From positions 1-14,225 of the forward strand of contig CANQGC010000049.1 in the NCBI GenBank assembly GCA_947600345.1: a stretch of DNA of 14,225 bases, read 5' to 3'. Shown here one piece after another: positions 10,485 through 14,225 of the stretch. Position 1 is the stretch's first letter, and each line of letters begins with the position of its first letter. This DNA is from an uncultured Clostridia bacterium (GTDB taxonomy: Bacteria > Bacillota > Clostridia > Christensenellales > Aristaeellaceae). The translations under genes and the position numbers were made by a program. The notes under the pieces were generated by a model. The model was not told where the DNA came from. It saw only the letters and a program-made list of their open reading frames with translations, and searched no databases.

Positions 10485-13307
10485 GTGAAAAGAAAGACGA
10501 TGAAGAGGCTGCTGGTGGCGCTGCTGGCGCTGAGCCTGACGCTCGTGCCGCTGCTCGGCGGCGCGGAGGACGAGCCCGCCGAAGCCCCGGTGGAGGTGTC
10601 CGCCGAGTCCCCCGCCGAGGAGGCTCCAAAGGAGGAACCCAAGGAGGAGCCCAAGGAGGCTCCGAAGGAAGAGCCCAAGGAAGCTCCGAAGGAGGAACCC
10701 AAGGAGGAGCCGAAAGAGGAGCCCAAGGAGGAACCCAAAGAGGAGCCCAAGGAAGAACCGAAGGAAGAGCCCAAGGAGGAGCCGGCTCCCGAGCCGACGG
10801 CGGAACCGGCGGAGGAGCCCGCGGACGAGCCCACCGAGGAGCCCACGCCCGAACCGGTGGAGGAGCCCTCGGAGGAGTTCGACGCCGAGCCCACGGCGGA
10901 ACCGGCGGCCACGGCGGAGCCCGAACCCGCGCCCATCGCCGCGGAGCAGGTGAAGCGGTCGGCCAACATCTCCGGAACCGTCTATAACGTGACCAGCGCC
11001 ATGAAGGTGCAGGATATCATCATGGACATACTGGCCTCCGGCGCCGATGGCCAGAAGGTGCAGACGATCGTCGTGAGCGCGAAGGGCTCCATCTCGGGCT
11101 CCGGCGTGCTGAACTATGCGGTGGAGAACTCCGGCAAGATCTCCGGCGGCAGCTATCCGAAGGGCGTGACGAATGAGGGCACGATCTCCGGCGGCGAATT
11201 CTCGAGCACGGTGAAGAATACGGGCTCCGGCAAGATCTCCGGCGGAACCTACACGGGCGGCGTGGAGAACACCGGCACCGGCAAGATCTCCGGCGGCACC
11301 TACACGGGCGACGTGGAGAATACCGGCACTGGCACGATCTCCGGCGGAACGTTCAAGGCGAAAGTAACGAACAGCGCAACCATCGAGTACGGCACATTTG
11401 AAGGCGTCGTTGAGAACACCAACGAGGGCGAGATCATCGGCGAATCCAAGGCCACCAAGGCCGCGGATAGGGGCGCGATCTTCAAGGGCACGGCCACGGT
11501 CAAGAACCTGGGCACCATCAGCGGCGGCGTCTTTGAGAAGAATTGCACCGTCGAAAACGGCCCGAAGCCCACGCCCGAGCCCACGGACGGCGCCACGCCT
11601 GATCCGGATGCCACGCCCGCGCCCGAGACGAACAATACGATCAACGGCGGCATATTCGAAAAGGGATCGACGATCGACAACTACGGCAAAGTTACCACAG
11701 CGAAGATCAGCGGCAAGCTCATCGCCAACGAGGATAGCACGACCAGCGACTGCACCTTTGAAGAGACTGCCGAGGCCGTGGTGATGGGGAATGGCTCCAT
11801 TAAAGTGACCTATAACGTTCAAATCGGAAAGAAGAAGGATAAGAAAGAGGCGAAATACCAAGAAGCGGTTCTTCCGAAGCTAGAAGAGATCACCAAATTG
11901 AAGAGTGGCGAGAAATGGATCTACAAGAAGAACGGCAAGAACGAAACCGTGACGGGTAAAACCCGCTTTGAGCTTCCGAAGCGCACCTATATCAAGATGA
12001 CGCCGAAGCCCACGGCGACGCCGAAGCCGACGGGCTCCTCGGGCAGCGGTTCCTCGTCGAGCAAAACCACGGCGAAGCCCACGACCAAGCCGAGCAGCGG
12101 AAGTTCGGCGAAGCCCACCGTGAAGCCGACGATCAAACCCACGATCAAGCCCACGCTTCCGCCGGGAGCCACGCCGAACAGCAACGGCGACTATTCCTGG
12201 GAGAACGCGGTGGGCTCCACCGGCGGCGTGGAGGGCGAGGAGTCCTTCGATGCCCGCGAAGAGCTGATGGAGTACTACCTGCGCGACGGCGATAGCGAGG
12301 CCCTGGACATCCTGCAGGGCGACGCCGACCTCGACGCGGACTACGAGCTGTTCGCCATCTACTCGGACTACACCGGGGACGAGGAGGACGTCGCGGACGA
12401 GGAATCCGCCGAGGATGAGGAGGATTTCGAGGACGAGGAGACCGCCGACGGCGAGGATTCCGCCGAAGACGCCGGGGAGGAGCCGGAGAGCGAGCTCGTG
12501 CCCGGCGAGCTGGACGAGGAGGGCATCATGCCCGACATGCTGTTCGTGCGCGCGAAGGGCCTGGGCACGGAGGGCCGGACGCTGACGCTGACGCTGGCCC
12601 AGCTGCAGCGCATGATCGAGGAGCAGGACATCGAGGTGCTGCTGTTCCGCAACGGCGCGACCACGGTGTCGCTGGACATCACGCAGCTGTTCGAGGGCAA
12701 GGTGCCGAAGCTGATGGAGCAGATGACCGCCTGGCGCGACGAAGGCGCGGATCCCAGCGAGTGCGACATCAGCACCATCGACTTCGAAGCGGTTGAGCCG
12801 GAGGCGGAATCGGAGGAAGATTCGGATTCGGAAGAAGATTTGGATTCGGAGGAGGATTCGGAATCGGAGACGGAGTTCCTGGAGGAGGAGCTGCGCGCGT
12901 TCGAGTTGAGGATCAGCATCATGCCCGCCATGCCGGTGGGCTACACGGTGCGCACGGAGCTGGCGCTGGACGACTATGTCGAGGAGCTCAGCGGCCTGCT
13001 GGGGAACGTGGGCATCACGCTCCACGCCGACGTCGTGGCGCAGGAGGTTTCGGTCTACTACATGGACGATACGCAGCAGCGCGTCATGCTGGATACCCAC
13101 GAGGGCGTGGTGCCCGGAGTGGAGGAGAGCGTGGAGGGCTACGACGTGAGCTTCCTGGAGGGCGAATCCACGGTCTCGTCCGTCGACCGCAGCGTGGCGG
13201 AGAACGAGTTCAAGGGCCTGTGCGCCAAGGCGAGCGGCGCGGGCACCTACTACATAGGCGTGCTGCCCACCACCTCCGCCACCACCGATAGCGCGCAGGA
13301 GGTCTGA
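10485..13307 (+). CDS. Large secreted repeat protein (PKEE-rich, beta-solenoid-like), function unknown
   Basis: A 940-residue exported protein. GTG 10485 is the start: GGAGGTG (10472-10478) lies 6 bases upstream and a signal peptide follows (KRKTMKRLLVALLALSLTLVPLLGG). An upstream in-frame ATG at 10383 has no ribosome site and would bury the signal peptide. Regions: PKEEP/PKEAP repeats (about 47-100); Glu/Pro/Ala-rich tract to about 150; about 161-436 with repeated ISGGTY/ISGGTF turns and VENTGTG spacers, likely a right-handed beta-helix; Lys-rich segment (about 447-501); Thr/Pro/Lys and Ser/Gly linker (about 506-564); Asp/Glu-rich stretches; two ordered-looking parts, one around MLFVRAKGLGTEGRTLTLTL and one at the C-terminus ending GTYYIGVLPTT. 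No LPXTG or C-terminal membrane anchor is present. A surface or matrix role is a guess. Confidence 0.8.
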   Translation: MKRKTMKRLLVALLALSLTLVPLLGGAEDEPAEAPVEVSAESPAEEAPKEEPKEEPKEAPKEEPKEAPKEEPKEEPKEEPKEEPKEEPKEEPKEEPKEEPAPEPTAEPAEEPADEPTEEPTPEPVEEPSEEFDAEPTAEPAATAEPEPAPIAAEQVKRSANISGTVYNVTSAMKVQDIIMDILASGADGQKVQTIVVSAKGSISGSGVLNYAVENSGKISGGSYPKGVTNEGTISGGEFSSTVKNTGSGKISGGTYTGGVENTGTGKISGGTYTGDVENTGTGTISGGTFKAKVTNSATIEYGTFEGVVENTNEGEIIGESKATKAADRGAIFKGTATVKNLGTISGGVFEKNCTVENGPKPTPEPTDGATPDPDATPAPETNNTINGGIFEKGSTIDNYGKVTTAKISGKLIANEDSTTSDCTFEETAEAVVMGNGSIKVTYNVQIGKKKDKKEAKYQEAVLPKLEEITKLKSGEKWIYKKNGKNETVTGKTRFELPKRTYIKMTPKPTATPKPTGSSGSGSSSSKTTAKPTTKPSSGSSAKPTVKPTIKPTIKPTLPPGATPNSNGDYSWENAVGSTGGVEGEESFDAREELMEYYLRDGDSEALDILQGDADLDADYELFAIYSDYTGDEEDVADEESAEDEEDFEDEETADGEDSAEDAGEEPESELVPGELDEEGIMPDMLFVRAKGLGTEGRTLTLTLAQLQRMIEEQDIEVLLFRNGATTVSLDITQLFEGKVPKLMEQMTAWRDEGADPSECDISTIDFEAVEPEAESEEDSDSEEDLDSEEDSESETEFLEEELRAFELRISIMPAMPVGYTVRTELALDDYVEELSGLLGNVGITLHADVVAQEVSVYYMDDTQQRVMLDTHEGVVPGVEESVEGYDVSFLEGESTVSSVDRSVAENEFKGLCAKASGAGTYYIGVLPTTSATTDSAQEV
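10620..10790 (+). repeat. In-gene tandem repeat coding for PKEE units
   Basis: About fifteen imperfect copies of a 12-base unit of the form AAGGAGGAGCCC, differing mostly at third positions and sometimes GCT for GAG (PKEA). The copy number probably varies between strains through slippage. Confidence 0.8.
11232..11333 (+). repeat. Two tandem 51-base units coding for the ISGGTYTG solenoid repeat
   Basis: 11232-11282 and 11283-11333 are near identical 51-base units coding for 17 residues (KISGGTYTG, then G or D, then VENTGTG). Shorter, more diverged units lie on both sides, which suggests recent local duplication inside an older repeat array. Confidence 0.8.
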
Positions 13308-13326
13308 CATCGGCAAGGGCACAAGG

Positions 13327-13354
13327 GAAGAGACGCATCGGAAGAGACGCATCG
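13327..13354 (+). repeat. Tandem 14-base repeat after the large secreted protein gene
   Basis: GAAGAGACGCATCG occurs twice back to back (13327-13340 and 13341-13354), just before the terminator hairpin. Confidence 0.85.
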
Positions 13355-13394
13355 GGGAGAGGCTCCGCAGGGAGATCCTCTCCCTTCATCTTTT
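13355..13394 (+). terminator. Terminator of the large secreted protein gene
   Basis: GGGAGAGG (13355-13362) pairs with CCTCTCCC (13377-13384), 14-nt loop, followed by TTCATCTTTT. Confidence 0.7.
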
Positions 13395-13439
13395 GGAATC
13401 CGCCGGAGCGATCCGCGCATCGCGCGCTTGGGTGCGGGC

Positions 13440-13482
13440 AAAAAGAAGTCAGGTGTGGTTCGGCAAATCACACCTGATTTCT
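13440..13482 (-). terminator. Terminator of the HAD-family gene
   Basis: On the minus strand AGAAATCAGGTGTG pairs with CACACCTGACTTCT (13482-13469 with 13457-13444, one mismatch), followed by T-rich TTTTTGCCC. It lies 34 bases after the stop codon and converges with the plus-strand terminator at 13355-13394. Confidence 0.8.
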
Positions 13483-13516
13483 CTCGTCCGCCGGCGGGGC
13501 GGCGATGCTTCGGCCG

Positions 13517-14225
13517 CTATTCGGCCTCGTCCTCGTCCAGGCCGCCGCGCAGGGGGATGTCGAGGGGGACGTGTTCTCCGCGGCGGCTGTGGGCGCGCTG
13601 CACCTGGATGGCGTGCTCCATGGACAGGTCGCTGGAGGCGCGGATGCGGCGCATCAGCATGGTGACGATCTTCTCCAGCTCGCTGCCGGCGGTGTAGTCG
13701 GTCTCGGCGGAGAAGTCGGCCCGGCCCTGGAGCAGCATGTCGTCGGCGAGCTCGGTCTCCCCGGGCTTGTGCACGGCGATGGAGTAGCCGCCCTTCTGCC
13801 GGGTCATCTTCATGCAGGGCACGTCGGTGAGCCCGTCGGCGATGTAGATCATGTTGGAGAAGGGCACGCGGCGCTTGTACTCGGGCGTGTAGGCGTTGAG
13901 GTCGGCGTCGTTGGTGACGTCGAGTATGCCCTTGTTGATGCGGAACAGGTATTGGGTCTTGGAGGTGTAGTTCACCGCCGAGGAGGGCCAGATGGGGCGC
14001 CCGGCTTCGTCGTAGCAGAAGGACGCCGCGAACACCGCCTTGAACTCGTGCCCGATGCGCGAGCCCTCGATGATCTCGGTCAGGCCCGAGGAGATGATGT
14101 AGTGCTCCACGTCCATGCCGAGGGAATCGCCGATGCCCCGCACCCGGTCGAACCAGTCCTCCACGCCGGGATAGAACTCCACGCCCGAGCCCAGCCTGCG
14201 CAGCGCGTCGCGGGTGAGCTCCATG
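13517..14225 (-). CDS. HAD-family phosphatase, C-terminal part (5' end outside window)
   Basis: About 235 residues of a haloacid dehalogenase-superfamily hydrolase of the phosphoserine-phosphatase-like type. Motif II is seen in HYIISSGLTEII and motif IV in MIYIADGLTDVPCMK, where the Asp pair binds magnesium; the first position after Ile-Tyr-Ile is Ala where many relatives have Gly. Related stretches are VEFYPGVEDWFDRVR and VNYTSKTQYLFRINKGI. The catalytic motif I (DxDxT) is missing and must lie before the window, so the ATG at 14224 is an internal Met, not the start. The C-terminus is acidic (GGLDEDEAE). Substrate unknown. Confidence 0.85.
   Translation of the reverse strand, partial: MELTRDALRRLGSGVEFYPGVEDWFDRVRGIGDSLGMDVEHYIISSGLTEIIEGSRIGHEFKAVFAASFCYDEAGRPIWPSSAVNYTSKTQYLFRINKGILDVTNDADLNAYTPEYKRRVPFSNMIYIADGLTDVPCMKMTRQKGGYSIAVHKPGETELADDMLLQGRADFSAETDYTAGSELEKIVTMLMRRIRASSDLSMEHAIQVQRAHSRRGEHVPLDIPLRGGLDEDEAE

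Noticed and set aside
10323..11861. A 512-codon minus-strand frame opposite the large secreted protein gene
   Set aside because: It is antisense to a gene with promoter, ribosome site and signal peptide. Its Leu/Gly/Arg composition comes from the complement of the PKEE repeats.

Overview
The window looks like chromosome of a GC-rich, endospore-forming member of the Clostridia. It holds the end of a SpoIIE-type phosphatase gene. Promoters are close to the housekeeping consensus (TTGACA-17-TATAAT type), Shine-Dalgarno sites are of the GGAGG/GAGGTG type, and GTG and TTG starts are used. Membrane and secreted proteins are prominent. The class is inferred from gene content; I cannot name the species.

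Layout. 1-462: end of spoIIE. 463-1529: gene-free, holding two inverted copies of a hairpin-array repeat (family A). 1530-3594: a promoter and a three-gene operon coding for a NusG-domain-II membrane protein, a Gx-transporter/Hpre_diP_synt_I membrane protein and a lipoprotein ApbE flavinyltransferase. This resembles the eetA-eetB-fmnB part of Gram-positive extracellular electron transfer loci. 3595-4611: gene-free, with two inverted copies of a second hairpin-array repeat (family B). 4612-5082 (-): secreted protein of unknown function, divergent from an HtrA-like protease (5423-6745). 6864-7056: a third family B copy. 7141-7371 (-): HPr-like protein without the usual active-site histidine. 7553-7817: a tRNA-Gln/tRNA-Glu operon with a strong promoter and terminator. 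7860-8300: a doubtful small ORF and a run of hairpins. 8296-8790 (-): a cupin gene followed by the frame-disrupted remains of a double-glycine leader peptide gene. 9037-9939: secreted SH3-NlpC/P60 cell-wall hydrolase. 10001-10237: a fourth family B copy. 10485-13307: a 940-residue secreted low-complexity/beta-solenoid-like protein. 13517-14225 (-): C-terminal part of a HAD-family phosphatase.

The most unusual content is the set of hairpin-array repeats, seven arrays in 14 kb. Each is a string of near-perfect short palindromes (stems of 5-16 bp, mostly 3-5 nt loops). The four complete family B copies share an 11-bp stem enclosing a conserved loop of about 50 nt. Other stems differ between copies but change on both arms, so pairing is kept. 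In the copy at 10001-10237, two imperfect pairs become G-U pairs only on one strand, the same strand in both cases, which points to an RNA read in that orientation. I see no transposase in or beside them. They lie only between genes and account for nearly all of the two gene-free stretches of about 1 kb.

Functional links are modest. The electron-transfer-like operon is the only clear pathway unit. HtrA, NlpC/P60, the 156-residue protein and the 940-residue protein are cell-envelope or secreted proteins, each with its own promoter where one is visible.
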